NCBI GenBank assembly: GCA_963693365.1
Contig: CAVNZM010000001.1
Span: forward strand, 9,858,001 to 9,922,000
Direction of reading: 5' to 3'
Source: Amoebidium appalachense
Lineage: Eukaryota; Ichthyosporea
DNA: 64,000 bases
Part shown: positions 20,501 to 30,739 of the stretch, piece by piece
Position numbering within the stretch: position 1 is the first letter of the stretch
How the letters are laid out: each line of letters opens with the position of its first letter
Notes under the pieces: generated by a model
Database searches by the model: none
The model's input: the letters and a program-made list of their open reading frames with translations, nothing else
What the model was told of the DNA's origin: nothing
Program-made: the position numbers and the translations under genes

Positions 20501-21935
20501 TGATGAAGTACAGTCCATCTGTGCCTGTGAGGGAACACACGATGTTGCCACCACGAGTGTAGAGGTATGATGGGAATGCATCCTCATCATCGAGGTGGGC
20601 AAGGAGACCCGACTTGGAGGCCATTGAGGGTGATATCAGGAAGGCTGGGGAGTCGGGTACATAGAGGGTGTTGAGGCTCAGTACTGATGTTACTCCGTTG
20701 TAGGTGACGGCCAGGTTGATGACACCACGGTGATGTGCAGTGACGATGCCGAGGCCGTGGACGTCAGTCGGGGGGCATGGCTCAAGAGTAGAGAAGTACT
20801 CTTTTACTGGGCACACGTGGACGTTTGAAGCCGAGTCCCAGCAGGGGTCCATGGGTAGGGAGGCCGTGGTGGACACGAGGGCAAAATGCACCTCTTTTCC
20901 AGACTTGGTGTTGGCACGGTGACGACGGGCAATTGAGCAGCCAGGTTTGTCACACTGTGTGACATGATGGTCTTCGTGACAGTAGGCACAGTCGAGGGAG
21001 CCAGTGGTCTTGGCTCGGGGTGGCTGGGAATGACGGTTACCCCCTTTACGTGGGGGGTAGGGTGACCGGGAACGATAGCCGGGGGAACGGGACCGTGAGT
21101 AATCACGGTCAACTGAGGGGGATCGATCGGTGGGACGACCGCGGGGGTGACGGGAGACGGAGCTGTCACGTCGGGGGATCCGGTGTCTGAGGTCGTCCTT
21201 GGTGAGTACACGGCTTTGCAGGGCACGTGCTGTTCGGACGGTGGAGGAGGACCCGGACCCAGAGTCGATGAGACCTTCACGGATCTCTGCAGCTCTGATG
21301 TCACTGATTAGACGGTTGTAGGTCTCGTAGTTAATGGTACGACGGAAGTAGTCGGCAATCATGGCCTGGATGTCGGTACAAACTAACTTACGGTTCTTCT
21401 TGAGGTGGATGAAGAAGTTATCAACCATAGTCTTGTGAGGAATGGGCTCTTCGAGGATGTGCAGGGTAGTGCACAGACGGCGTGCCATGGTGAGGTAGGC
21501 CGTGACGGTCTTGAAGTCTTTGAGTTCAAGCTCATGGTAGTCGAGGAGGATTTGACGAGCACGATCTTCACGTTCAGCCGCATAGGTCATACGGAGGTTG
21601 TGGAAAGCTTGGGCAGGTGACACATCATCGTGGATTTGACCAGAGTTATACAGCTCATCATTGGAGACGAGTTGAGTAAACATCTGTTCAAGGAGGTTGG
21701 AAGCCTCGGTGTAGGCCTCCTCAGTGTCGTAGCCGTGCCACTCATTCTCGTCGGAAGGGTCGACCCACTCGGGGGCCTTGATGACGGGCACTAACTTGGC
21801 CGCGGTGGTGGTACGTAGGTACCGGAAGATGACGGGTTCCCACTCATAATAGGTGAGACGTTTGCCGGACTTCTTGTCCGTGGTGTCATCCCCTTTCCAG
21901 GGGGTGAGGTTGAGATACGCAGGTTTCTCCGACAT
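17514..21935 (-). CDS. gag-pol: Copia copy B: intact Gag-Pol polyprotein
   Basis: One uninterrupted reading frame of about 1,473 residues starts at MSEKPAYLNL; the three upstream codons lack an ATG. The order is Gag, an Arg/Ser-rich region, zinc knuckle (CAYCHEDHHVTQC, one residue shorter than the C-x2-C-x4-H-x4-C norm), protease with the unusual active site CWDSA (20829-20837), GAG-pre-integrase zinc finger (WHHRLGH ... CFGC), integrase (HMDFFEP, FRSDSGSEF, FVERKM), Pro-rich linker, RT (QLDISTAFLNSPL, YGLKQA, NYVDDA) and RNase H (CYSDSDFAGC, STCEAEL, YCDNQST). It ends NLADIFTKPLAG. The C11 run at 19374-19384 is in frame here, so this is the only copy in the window with an unbroken polyprotein. 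It could be active, apart from the doubtful protease motif. Confidence 0.93.
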   Translation of the reverse strand: MSEKPAYLNLTPWKGDDTTDKKSGKRLTYYEWEPVIFRYLRTTTAAKLVPVIKAPEWVDPSDENEWHGYDTEEAYTEASNLLEQMFTQLVSNDELYNSGQIHDDVSPAQAFHNLRMTYAAEREDRARQILLDYHELELKDFKTVTAYLTMARRLCTTLHILEEPIPHKTMVDNFFIHLKKNRKLVCTDIQAMIADYFRRTINYETYNRLISDIRAAEIREGLIDSGSGSSSTVRTARALQSRVLTKDDLRHRIPRRDSSVSRHPRGRPTDRSPSVDRDYSRSRSPGYRSRSPYPPRKGGNRHSQPPRAKTTGSLDCAYCHEDHHVTQCDKPGCSIARRHRANTKSGKEVHFALVSTTASLPMDPCWDSASNVHVCPVKEYFSTLEPCPPTDVHGLGIVTAHHRGVINLAVTYNGVTSVLSLNTLYVPDSPAFLISPSMASKSGLLAHLDDEDAFPSYLYTRGGNIVCSLTGTDGLYFITDYEIRPSIPRTVTALVANVKVNNDPQLWHHRLGHRALSTLTKMVRGDLVTGLPSSLSVADTTDCFGCVSGKTTKAPFSGTRTQCPFPGAKWHMDFFEPPCASYGGYKVALVCTCDASGYTIVYLLRDRSETLEYVKALVETTDKQPDKVVTHFRSDSGSEFTSHAMEQYCQSKGIIQEFAPVDCPQLNGFVERKMRDLQEIVRCFLHQDKADSLSPKLWGAALKHAAYIINVTPARAANGRTPFEIFYGVKPDISHLHVFGCPAYVHVPASKRDKLASTVKLGTYVGWDITNKAHKIMNLRGNTVNLYRDVVFDESQFTTASNQISVQATNQTTSIDSSLHSGNSNSDDDEIPSVIIRRSPRRVPAPVAPPTPPPTGQQPLLPAPAVNDHVPGHLTPVRPGSPEFHSAPSSPVLSDSPLNTAPIPGFQAPIPDHRVSVPDNPPAPEPLRTVPRRSSRLSSRPAMAMVSISRPSLDVSQLPRSIQKLCSGTKGDEVVTALTAEYKAFIDKDIFDVVEPPSDANIIRFKWIVTEKVLNSAGDTKIKGRGVAKGFTQVYGVDYGENSSPVVMSSSVRALLALGVQQDHEIHQLDISTAFLNSPLDETLYMEQPPGFILPGNEHKVWKLKKAIYGLKQASLAWYEFFNSILIAHGLTRLRSDPCVYFRQFPNGHIIRSGNYVDDAIITCTRNSTIMQGLVRHITKSAECKVGLPDIFLGTQLLYTRDSLKLLQSSYIKDIITDFNLVDAKPKATPIPVGTIINETSLSSLPTTVPYRELLGRLLWVARCSRPDISYAIGYLGRFSSKPTKTAWELLLRVVRYLLGTINLGLYYKKKAPNSKVPILECYSDSDFAGCPTTRRSTSGYVILLEGSPVTYHSKLQTITATSTCEAELLALNAAVQDVVWHRDLLKELGYPMTEPTPVYCDNQSTIALVHSNTIKHRTKHIAVRYFNTKDYINSGDVTVTYIDTKKNLADIFTKPLAGPAHDTHRANLSLRD
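19374..19384 (-). other. C11 run (coding strand) in the integrase-RT linker of copy B
   Basis: This is the in-frame length. The equivalent run in copy C has 13 bases. Confidence 0.8.
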
Positions 21936-22029
21936 GGTGATCAATCAGTCAGATGATGCGTGAGAGAGGAATCAGATCGGTATTCAAATTTGAATATTTT
22001 TGATTGCAGCGAGAGTATGTGTTGCGAGA

Positions 22030-22053
22030 GCGTGCGAAAATGGGCCTTTAACC
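22030..22053 (-). promoter_or_regulatory. Putative primer-binding site of copy B
   Basis: Directly after the LTR end the coding strand reads GGTTAAAGGCCCA. It agrees at 11 of 13 positions with the initiator tRNA-Met half-tRNA complement used by family A. It may be a degenerate version of that site or may pair with another tRNA. Confidence 0.45.
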
Positions 22054-22798
22054 TGTTGTTTTGTACGGGTCTAAGGGAGCAGAGTGCACAGAGGTGTCAT
22101 GTAAAACACGACTAACACATTAATGAGAGGGCAATCGGAGTTGTTCACGAGACATTGAAAGATTTCAAACAACAACTGAATCTTTATTGTGCTCTCGGTT
22201 CCTTTTGTACTTGCGACTTATCACCTTATCACAACTAAAGAGGGAGAACCAATCGGTTCTATCAGAAGATAGAAAAACACATTCCGACAGAGCATACGCA
22301 TTCCAACTTCCGATTAAACTAAAGTGTAGAAACTCTTACTTAAATAAATTAAGTAATTATACATCTAGTCACTATTAACTCACATATATATTTATGTTCG
22401 TCTCTATAAAGAAACTTATTTAAATACATATATTTCCTAACAGTCGACACTCTCAAAGTGAAGACACTTTGCAATAAACCGAATTCCATATATATCTATT
22501 GTCCAATCACAACACACATATATTAACAGACAGGAATGCACAACACAATCTACAGATGTACTCGCTCGCGACTATTGGCGAGCCATCCTTTTGAGAACAA
22601 AACTAGGCCATTTTGAAATAAAGGAAAGACAACGAGTGAGGCTAGCCAATCACGCTACCTCTCAGATAAACAGAGGAGAGCAAACAGAAATAAAAACACA
22701 ATAAGTTCTTATCAGGCAAGAGAGCCAGGTGTGCACAGATCTACAGATATCTGTGCCCACAGAAACAAGGGAGAGAGAGATACGGGGGGGGGGGGGGG

Positions 22799-22860
<62 letters not shown>

Positions 22861-22952
22861 ACAAAGGAGGAAAGCAGACACGAATACAAACAAGCTAGGA
22901 CACATACATACTTCAAGGCTCTTGCTGTCATACATGGTGACGTATTCCAACA
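22054..22952 (-). repeat. LTR shared by copia copies B and C
   Basis: This 899-bp LTR begins TGTTGTTTTGTACGGG on the plus strand and ends GGAATACG-inverse/CAACA. It follows the leader of B on its left and precedes the 3' UTR of C on its right, with no second LTR between them. It has a shorter (GA)n than the 15.87-kb LTR. Confidence 0.9.
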
Positions 22953-23670
22953 TCCCCACTCAAGGGGTTGAAGTTTGTGTTCTCGTGTCTGTTGATGTGA
23001 CGGTAGATGAGGTCCAAACACAGGAGGGGCCGTCACACTCAAGTTTCCCCACTCGAGGATGCAAACCGAAGATCCTTGAGGTGGGAAGGAGAGAATCAAA
23101 ACTGAAGAGGCACACAACGACGGTTGCCTCTGAAGACTCGAAATAAGAAATCATGGTGGTTATCGGCGATATATATATATATATAGGAAACACTAGTGTA
23201 TGTGTGACGTGTTGGTGGCTAATGGTTTATACTGGGGACCACCCAGGTAAACACAAGACATGAACATCTTGTGGACTGATTTATAGACTGGTGGTCAACC
23301 AGTTAAGACACGGGGAAGGTGCATCCCGTGGACTAGGTTTAGACTGGCAGTCAACCAGCACGTCATGGCTATAGATAATTATTTATACTGGGACGCCATC
23401 CCAGTTCGACATATATATAAGTCGAATATAGAAGAAAACCAATATATATGGTGGGATATGAATATAAATAAACGACGGATGGTGGAGAATAATCCCCACT
23501 GAAGATGCACACATATGACGATGGAAGACTGAGTCCCCACTGATGAAGAGAAACGATGAGGAGTAGTAGACTTTCGTTGGGAGGCATCTTGATCACCGTA
23601 GGTGTGTCAACTGCTGTCCAGGGCCCCAACCTACTCAGAAACCACTCGATGATGAACACCAGTGCACGGG

Positions 23671-25419
23671 TCAGTCACGGAGACTGAGGTTGGCACGGTG
23701 TGTGTCGTGGGCCGGACCAGCCAGAGGCTTGGTGAAGATGTCGGCCAGGTTCTTCTTGGTGTCGATGTAGGTGACAGTGACGTCCCCACTGTTGATGTAG
23801 TCCTTTGTGTTGAAGTAACGAACGGCAATGTGCTTGGTCCGGTGCTTGATGGTGTTGGAGTGGACCAGAGCAATGGTGGACTGATTGTCACAGTACACGG
23901 GGGTGGGCTCGGTCATGGGGTAGCCCAGCTCCTTTAGTAGATCACGGTGCCAGACAACATCTTGCACGGCAGCATTGAGGGCCAGGAGCTCGGCCTCACA
24001 CGTGGAAGTTGCAGTGATCGTCTGCAGCTTGGAGTGGTAGGTGACGGGGGAGCCTTCGAGGAGGATGACGTACCCAGACGTGGAACGACGGGTGGTGGGG
24101 CAACCAGCAAAGTCAGAATCCGAGTAGCACTCAAGGATGGGCACCTTGCTGTTGGGGGCCTTCTTCTTGTAGTAGAGGCCGAGGTTGATGGTGCCGAGCA
24201 GGTAACGAACGACACGGAGGAGAAGCTCCCAGGCAGTCTTGGTGGGCTTGGAGCTGAATCGGCCGAGGTAGCCAATGGCATACGAGATGTCAGGCCGGGA
24301 GCACCGAGCAACCCACAGCAGACGGCCGAGGAGTTCACGGTAGGGGACGGTGGTGGGCAGGGATGAGAGGGAGGTCTCGTTGATGATGGTGCCCACGGGA
24401 ATAGGGGTGGCCTTAGGCTTGGCATCGACCAGGTTGAAGTCGGTGATGATGTCCTTGATGTAGGAGGACTGCAGCAGCTTGAGGGAGTCACGGGTGTACA
24501 GCAGTTGGGTGCCGAGGAAGATGTCTGGCAGACCGACCTTGCACTCGGCAGACTTCGTGATGTGACGAACAAGCCCCTGCATGATGGTGGAGTTCCGTGT
24601 GCAGGTGATGATGGCATCATCAACGTAGTTGCCCGAACGGATGATGTGCCCGTTGGGGAACTGACGGAAGTAGACACACGGATCGGAACGGAGACGGGTG
24701 AGGCCGTGGGCAATGAGAATGGAGTTGAAGAACTCGTACCATGCCAGGGATGCCTGCTTGAGTCCGTAGAGGGCCTTCTTGAGTTTCCAGACTTTGTGTT
24801 CATTGCCAGGGAGGATAAAACCAGGAGGTTGCTCCATGTACAAAGTCTCGTCGAGGGGGCTGTTGAGGAAGGCCGTGCTGATGTCGAGTTGATGGATCTC
24901 GTGGTCCTGTTGCACACCGAGGGCAAGCAGGGCACGGACGGAGGAGGACATGACGACGGGGGAAGAGTTTTCACCGTAGTCAACACCGTAGACTTGGGTG
25001 AAACCCTTGGCCACACCACGACCCTTGATCTTGGTGTCACCAGCAGAGTTGAGGACCTTCTCCGTGACAATCCACTTGAATCGGATGATGTTGGCATCGG
25101 AGGGGGGCTCAACTACGTCGAAGATGTCCTTGTCGATGAAAGCCTTGTACTCGGCAGTGAGGGCAGTCACCACTTCATCACCCTTGGTGCCAGAGCACAG
25201 CTTCTGAATTGACCGGGGCAGCTGAGACACATCAAGGCTGGGTCGGGAGATGCTCACCATAGCCATGGCAGGCCGGGAGGAGAGACGGGAGGAACGACGG
25301 GGGACGGTACGGAGGGGCTCAGGGGCCGGGGGGGTGTCTGGGACAGACACTCGGTGGTCGGGGATGGGGGCCTGGAAGCCAGGGATGGGTGCCGTGTTGA
25401 GGGGGGAGTCGGATAACAC
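23671..25419 (-). pseudogene. pol: Copia copy C: RT and RNase H part
   Basis: About 580 residues nearly identical to copy B carry YGLKQA, NYVDDA, CYSDSDFAGC, YCDNQST and FTKPLAG. The ORF is separated from the gag-integrase part because the linker C-run at 25531-25543 has 13 bases, two more than in B. The RT and RNase H motifs themselves are intact. Confidence 0.88.
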
Positions 25420-27095
25420 GGGGCTGGACGGGGCCGAGTGGAACTCCGGAGACCCAGGACGAACCGGGGTGAGATGACCAGGTACGTGGTCATTGACGGC
25501 AGGGGCCGGCAGCAGGGGTTGCTGGCCGGTGGGGGGGGGGGGGTGGGTGGAGCCACGGGGGCAGGTACACGACGGGGGGAACGACGGATAATCACCGACG
25601 GAATTTCATCGTCATCGGAATTGGAATTTCCGGAATGCAGGGATGAATCGATTGAGGTCGTCTGATTGGTGGCCTGCACAGAAATCTGATTGGATGCCGT
25701 GGTGAATTGTGATTCGTCGAAGACGACATCGCGGTAGAGGTTGACCGTGTTGCCACGTAGATTCATGATCTTGTGGGCTTTGTTGGTGATATCCCAGCCC
25801 ACGTAGGTGCCGAGTTTGACGGTAGAGGCCAACTTGTCTCGTTTGGATGCAGGGACGTGTACATAGGCTGGGCAGCCGAACACGTGCAGGTGGGAGATGT
25901 CAGGCTTGACACCGTAGAAAATTTCAAACGGTGTACGGCCATTGGCAGCTCTGGCCGGGGTCACGTTGATGATGTAGGCAGCATGCTTGAGAGCAGCTCC
26001 CCACAGTTTGGGGGAAAGGGAGTCGGCCTTGTCCTGATGAAGGAAGCACCGAACGATCTCCTGCAGATCCCTCATCTTACGTTCAACGAAGCCGTTGAGT
26101 TGGGGGCAGTCAACCGGGGCAAATTCTTGAATGATGCCCTTGGACTGGCAGTACTGCTCCATAGCGTGGGAGGTGAACTCGGACCCAGAGTCTGAACGGA
26201 AGTGGGTCACCACCTTGTCGGGTTGCTTGTCAGTAGTCTCAACCAGGGCCTTGACGTATTCGAGAGTTTCGGATCGATCACGGAGGAGGTACACGATGGT
26301 GTAGCCGGAGGCATCACAGGTACACACGAGGGCCACCTTGTAGCCACCATAGGAGGCACAGGGAGGCTCGAAGAAGTCCATGTGCCACTTGGCACCGGGG
26401 AAGGGGCACTGGGTTCTGGTGCCGGAGAATGGGGCCTTGGTGGTCTTGCCGGAGACACAACCGAAGCAGTCAGTGGTGTCAGCCACTGAGAGGGATGAGG
26501 GGAGGCCTGTCACGAGGTCACCTCTCACCATCTTGGTGAGGGTGGACAGGGCACGATGGCCGAGACGGTGGTGCCAGAGCTGAGGATCATTGTTGACCTT
26601 GACGTTGGCTACCAGAGCAGTGACGGTCCGAGGGATGGAGGGACGTATCTCATAGTCAGTGATGAAGTACAGTCCATCTGTGCCTGTGAGGGAACACACG
26701 ATGTTGCCACCACGAGTGTAGAGGTATGATGGGAATGCATCCTCATCATCGAGGTGGGCAAGGAGACCCGACTTGGAGGCCATTGAGGGTGATATCAGGA
26801 AGGCTGGGGAGTCGGGTACGTAGAGGGTGTTGAGGCTCAGTACTGATGTTACTCCGTTGTAGGTGACGGCCAGGTTGATGACACCACGGTGATGTGCAGT
26901 GACGATGCCGAGGCCGTGGACGTCAGTCGGGGGGCATGGCTCAAGAGTAGAGAAGTACTCTTTTACTGGGCACACGTGGACGTTTGAAGCCGAGTCCCAG
27001 CAGGGGTCCATGGGTAGGGAGGCCGTGGTGGACACGAGGGCAAAATGCACCTCTTTTCCAGACTTGGTGTTGGCACGGTGACGACGGGCAATTGA
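25254..27095 (-). pseudogene. gag-pol: Copia copy C: protease and integrase part, Gag-truncated
   Basis: The coding sequence starts abruptly at the end of the zinc-knuckle region (SIARRHRANTK) at 27095, next to a family-A LTR, so about 330 residues of Gag are missing. The protease motif CWDSA (26988-26996), the GAG-pre-integrase finger and the integrase D, D and E motifs are present and match copy B. After the C13 run the ORF continues in a wrong frame to 25254. Without its Gag start and 5' LTR this copy cannot be expressed normally. Confidence 0.88.
25531..25543 (-). other. C13 run (coding strand) breaking the frame of copy C
   Basis: Two bases longer than in copy B. It separates the integrase and RT reading frames. 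Confidence 0.8.
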
Positions 27096-28020
27096 TGTTG
27101 TAATACGTAGTATTTACATATGGTAAGATCTTCTCAGTTTGTGTTATGTTTCAGTTCATATGCTTAGTGTAAATGCCACACTCCTATTATGTAAAGTGTA
27201 GCATCGATCTTCGATATGCTTGTATACTTGTAATCGTGTTGTATCGGCTTTAATCGTGTATTGTAATATCGATTAGAATATTTATATGTGTGTACACGGA
27301 TCCACCCACTCAGGGAGAGACGTGTACATGTTCGTGTGTACATAAATATCTCTGGTTATAGTTATGCTATTACTATCTTGTTTGTTGATCTGTGCTCTCT
27401 TTTCCTTCCTCTTTCTCCTTCCTTATTTTCTTTTCTTTCTCTCCTTGTCTTCATGTGTATAATCGTATTTCTTTTCTACTAATATATGTTAGGTAGATTT
27501 GTGTTACTTAATACGTGTTCATTGGACGGTAACACACTTAGGCTACACTTAGAATAGCATGTGTGTTTAGACTTCATTAATTCACTTTAGTTTTCATGTG
27601 TTGCCGGGCTTTAACCAATCATCAAGGTTAAGTGTGATATGTCTGAGTCTTTGCAGTATGTCATAGGTTAGAACTTCCTTGATGATGACACGAGTTGATC
27701 TTAACTAGTGTCTGTGTCCTATCGTGTACGCCTCCGCGTACCGGATCTCTCTGAAAGCAATTGGTTCTTAGTGATTGGTTTCTATTAGAGATGGATCTGA
27801 TTTCCGACTGGTCGGAAATCATGTATGGATTGGACTTAGAAGAATTTCAGGTATTTATTCGAAGATCAGAATAAATTCAGTTCAGTCGTGTCTAAACATT
27901 GATGTCTGTTGTGTACACTGCTCCGATCGTTCCGTGTTTTGTTGTTGTGTGTGTCTGTGGTGTTTTCACACTGCACCACTGTGTCTCTGCTTACATCCCA
28001 AATACTTATACAAATTAACA
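27096..28020 (+). repeat. Lone family-A LTR inside copy C
   Basis: This 925-bp LTR matches 5049-5973 with a few substitutions, including an altered end (CAAATTAACA). It lies opposite in orientation to the surrounding B-family DNA. The flanks, ATTGA on the left and AGGAC on the right, do not form a 5-bp duplication. This is therefore not a simple solo LTR from a clean insertion but marks a rearranged junction. Confidence 0.88.
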
Positions 28021-28021
28021 A

Positions 28022-28076
28022 GGACACATACATACTTCAAGGCTCTTGCTGTCATACATGGTGACGTATTGCAACA
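28022..28076 (-). repeat. Terminal 55-bp remnant of the 5' LTR of copy C
   Basis: The sequence corresponds to the first 55 bases, in coding orientation, of the family-B LTR, with TGTTGC instead of TGTTGG at the end. The rest of this LTR and the start of Gag are gone. Confidence 0.85.
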
Positions 28077-28081
28077 TTAAC

Positions 28082-28850
28082 GGAGCGTCTATGTATATAC
28101 ATTGGATATACGCTTTACGACATCCATCAACCCTCTTTACGACATCCATAGGGTTTATGGATGTCGTAAAGCGTATGTCATATGTATATCCTATGTATAT
28201 CCGATGTATATACATTGCACTATACATAGGATATCCAATGTATATACATTGCACTATGCATAGGATATCCAATGTATATACATTGCACTGTACATAAGAT
28301 ATCCAATGTATATACATTGCACTATACATAGGATAACCTATGTATATCCAATGTATAACCTATGTAATAATACATACGACTATACATAGAACATACATAC
28401 GAGAGCGTTACGAGGGGTCGGAAACCCATCGTAATCTTCACCATCCGAGTATCCAAACCCATCCCGTTGGATATCTTAAGTATATGTTTAGGAGCGGCTT
28501 AATACCATCGTAACCCTGGGCCATGACATATGATATACATCGATGTATTTTACGAATTACCAACCATATACATATGATATACATATGGCTGGTCCTGGGG
28601 TACATTACGACCCCCATAATACCGTCGTAGACATTTCCATAAGAGCCCGAACACCACTCGTATGTATATACATAGCATGTCGTGTATACATCATTACGAC
28701 AGCTCTTTGCCCATCCATAAGATATCCTATGCATAGCCAAATAATATGTTACGAGTATACCATGACTAACTAAATACAATATTACGGAATATCGTAATAT
28801 ACGATTACGAGCTGTCGTAATATCATAATACGAAAAGTAACCACCACCGT
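28082..28850. repeat. Region rich in TTACGAC/GTCGTAA and TATACAT motifs
   Basis: It contains inverted copies of CTTTACGACATCCAT (28118-28172 region), a 34-bp tandem unit repeated about four times (28207-28345), and many scattered TTACGA or TCGTAA words to 28830. No gene was seen. The same words dominate the 37.8-39.9 kb array, which may mean shared origin as subterminal repeats. Confidence 0.7.
28207..28345. repeat. 34-bp tandem repeat, about four copies
   Basis: The unit starts TATATACATTGCAC at 28207, 28241, 28275 and 28309. Copies differ at a few positions. Confidence 0.85.
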
Positions 28851-29296
28851 TGTGCCCCCCCCTCCCTCCCCTCCCTCCCCCCCCCCCCCCCCTTCCTTCT
28901 TACCTTTCTAACTTTTTCACAATTTGTACACGAGATACCATTAAGACTGTTGTTCCTTTATGTCTCGCTCCACTGGAGCAGAGACCGCACAAGTTGTTCA
29001 TGTTTAAAAATTTCTAAGTCTCACTCCACAGGAGTAGAGACAATTTCACTCTGTTAGACTCCACAGGAGTCCAGCTTTCACCGAACAAACTAAACAAACC
29101 AACAAACAAACAAACAAAACAAAACAAACATCATCACACAAATAAAATACGAAGTCTACATCTCCCCCCTATCTCCCCCCTGCAGAGGCCGGGACTACAC
29201 CAAAAGAGACATAAACTAAGTATTAATTCTTTTTTTTTTCCTCCGGGGGGGGGGGGGGGGGGGGTCTTTCCCTATTCCTCCTCATTCTAATCATCC
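28851..29296. other. Intergenic DNA with C-run and G-run
   Basis: A C-rich tract lies at 28856-28893 and a G homopolymer at 29245-29264. Three short direct repeats of the type CTCCAC(T)GGAG occur at 28970-29072. No exon was recognised. Confidence 0.5.
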
Positions 29297-30288
29297 TCAA
29301 CCCTCCCACCCACATCGCCTTTCTGCTGACAGGCTGAGGACTGCCTTCTCCCGGACCTTGCAGATCTTTTCCCAGGTCTTTGCATACTGGGTTGGGACAG
29401 AAGGAGATTGTGTGAGTGTTTTTAACTTTTCTGGCTAGCCTGAGCATGTATGTACCTGGGAAAAATGCTATCACAATGTTACCATACCAAACCTAAAGAT
29501 GACATGATAGGATGATACTTGCCCATGCTTAGGAGATATCCTAAAACACTACGATGATACGTAACCCATACATACGACTTATCAATATCATCATTTCGAT
29601 ATCCATACGTTGTCTTTCGGACGGGAGCTAAAACACAATGATGGGGGGGGGGGGGGGGTTGAATGCAGAATACGGTACGAAATACGCATACACGATGAGA
29701 AGCATGGTGCAGGACACATGCAAAGGCAAACATTCAAGCACGCAACATCAGCCATGTGCACAGTATGCGTCATAAGCAGAGCCCATCCTCAGGGAGGACG
29801 CAAGGGGGGGGGGGGGGGGGGGGGGGTAGTTGTTTACCTTGCTGATCTCTGATGGCCGAGCACCACCCTCGTAGTCAGGCATGTCAGCTCCATACTTCAC
29901 AGCTGACCACGAAATCTGAGTGGCAGACTTGTGGGCCATTGGATCCCGCAGTCCGCACTCAAATGTGTGGAGCATGAAGCTGAAGAGCTCGGGCAACGCC
30001 TTTTGAAACTCCTGTGTGGGTGTTGGTGTGTGTGTTGCGTGTACGTACACGTAAGCATGTGTGTATGTGGTGATGAGGAAAGGGGGTATTCTCCATTAGC
30101 AGCAAATAAAACCGAATTCGACAATGAAAAATCTGAAATGACTTGAGGAAGTGGGAAGCTGAATGGATACTGGATAACCATGCATGTACCGTTTCTCTGA
30201 GTGATAAGGATTTGATGTCTTGTGTGGTTATGTGTTGGTGATTCGTACGTGGGACAACAGGGGGAGGTGGGAGGGAGGGAGTGGGAGT

Positions 30289-30321
<33 letters not shown>

Positions 30322-30739
30322 TCACAGTGCATTAAGAATGAACCAATAAGGAAGAACAACAACATTAAACATGAATAAGCATGTTAAAAAAAGCAGCATG
30401 AGAAGACTTCGTCTTTGATTGGGGTGTGGTGTGTGTGTGTGTGTGGGGGAGGGGGGGGGGGGGGGGGGAATGGGCACAAACGTTTAGTGTCTTGAAGCTG
30501 CTGAGGCGGTTCTTGATGTAGGAGCCGTTGATGGGGGACATGCACATGATGCGGTGAAGGGCGGAGTTGCCCCATGGGTTGCCCCTCACCGGATCGACGC
30601 TGTACATGTGGCCACAGGGATGGTTGTTGCACTCAACTTGAACCTCCACCAACCACCCCTCCCACGTCTTCTTGCGGCACCTAACCTGGTCTGCCAACTT
30701 GTCGGGGTCGGCGGCATTGACAGGGGCAACCTGGAACAT
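29297..30739 (-). CDS. Three-exon gene of unknown function
   Basis: Three exons join with intact phase. Exon a is 30482-30739 (86 codons, MFQVAPVNAADPDKL at its start); an in-frame ATG at 30763 could extend it by eight residues. Exon b is 29838-30011 (58 codons, EFQKALPELFSFM). Exon c is 29297-29386 (YAKTWEKICKVREKA ... CGWEG, stop). The splice sites are CACAG/ATG or an upstream start, AAC/GTTTGT, CACAG/GAG, AAG/GTAAAC and CCCAG/TAT. The product is about 173-181 residues, soluble, with two tryptophans in the first exon and a NNHPCGHMYSVDP segment. I do not recognise the family. The gene could be part of a larger transposon (see findings), or a host gene with undetected 5' exons. Both introns begin with a C-run on the coding strand. 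Confidence 0.6.

Larger units (their letters stand above)
15867..28076 (-). mobile_element. Tandem copia array (family B): LTR, copy B, shared LTR, copy C, broken LTR
   Basis: Read on the plus strand, the order is 3' LTR (15867-16795), copy B, a single LTR (22054-22952) serving as 5' LTR of B and 3' LTR of C, copy C, a lone family-A LTR (27096-28020), and the last 55 bases of a family-B LTR (28022-28076). The flanking pentamers GTAAC on the left (15862-15866) and TTAAC on the right (28077-28081) agree at four of five positions. They may be the original target duplication of the whole tandem. Copies B and C look nearly identical. Confidence 0.85.
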
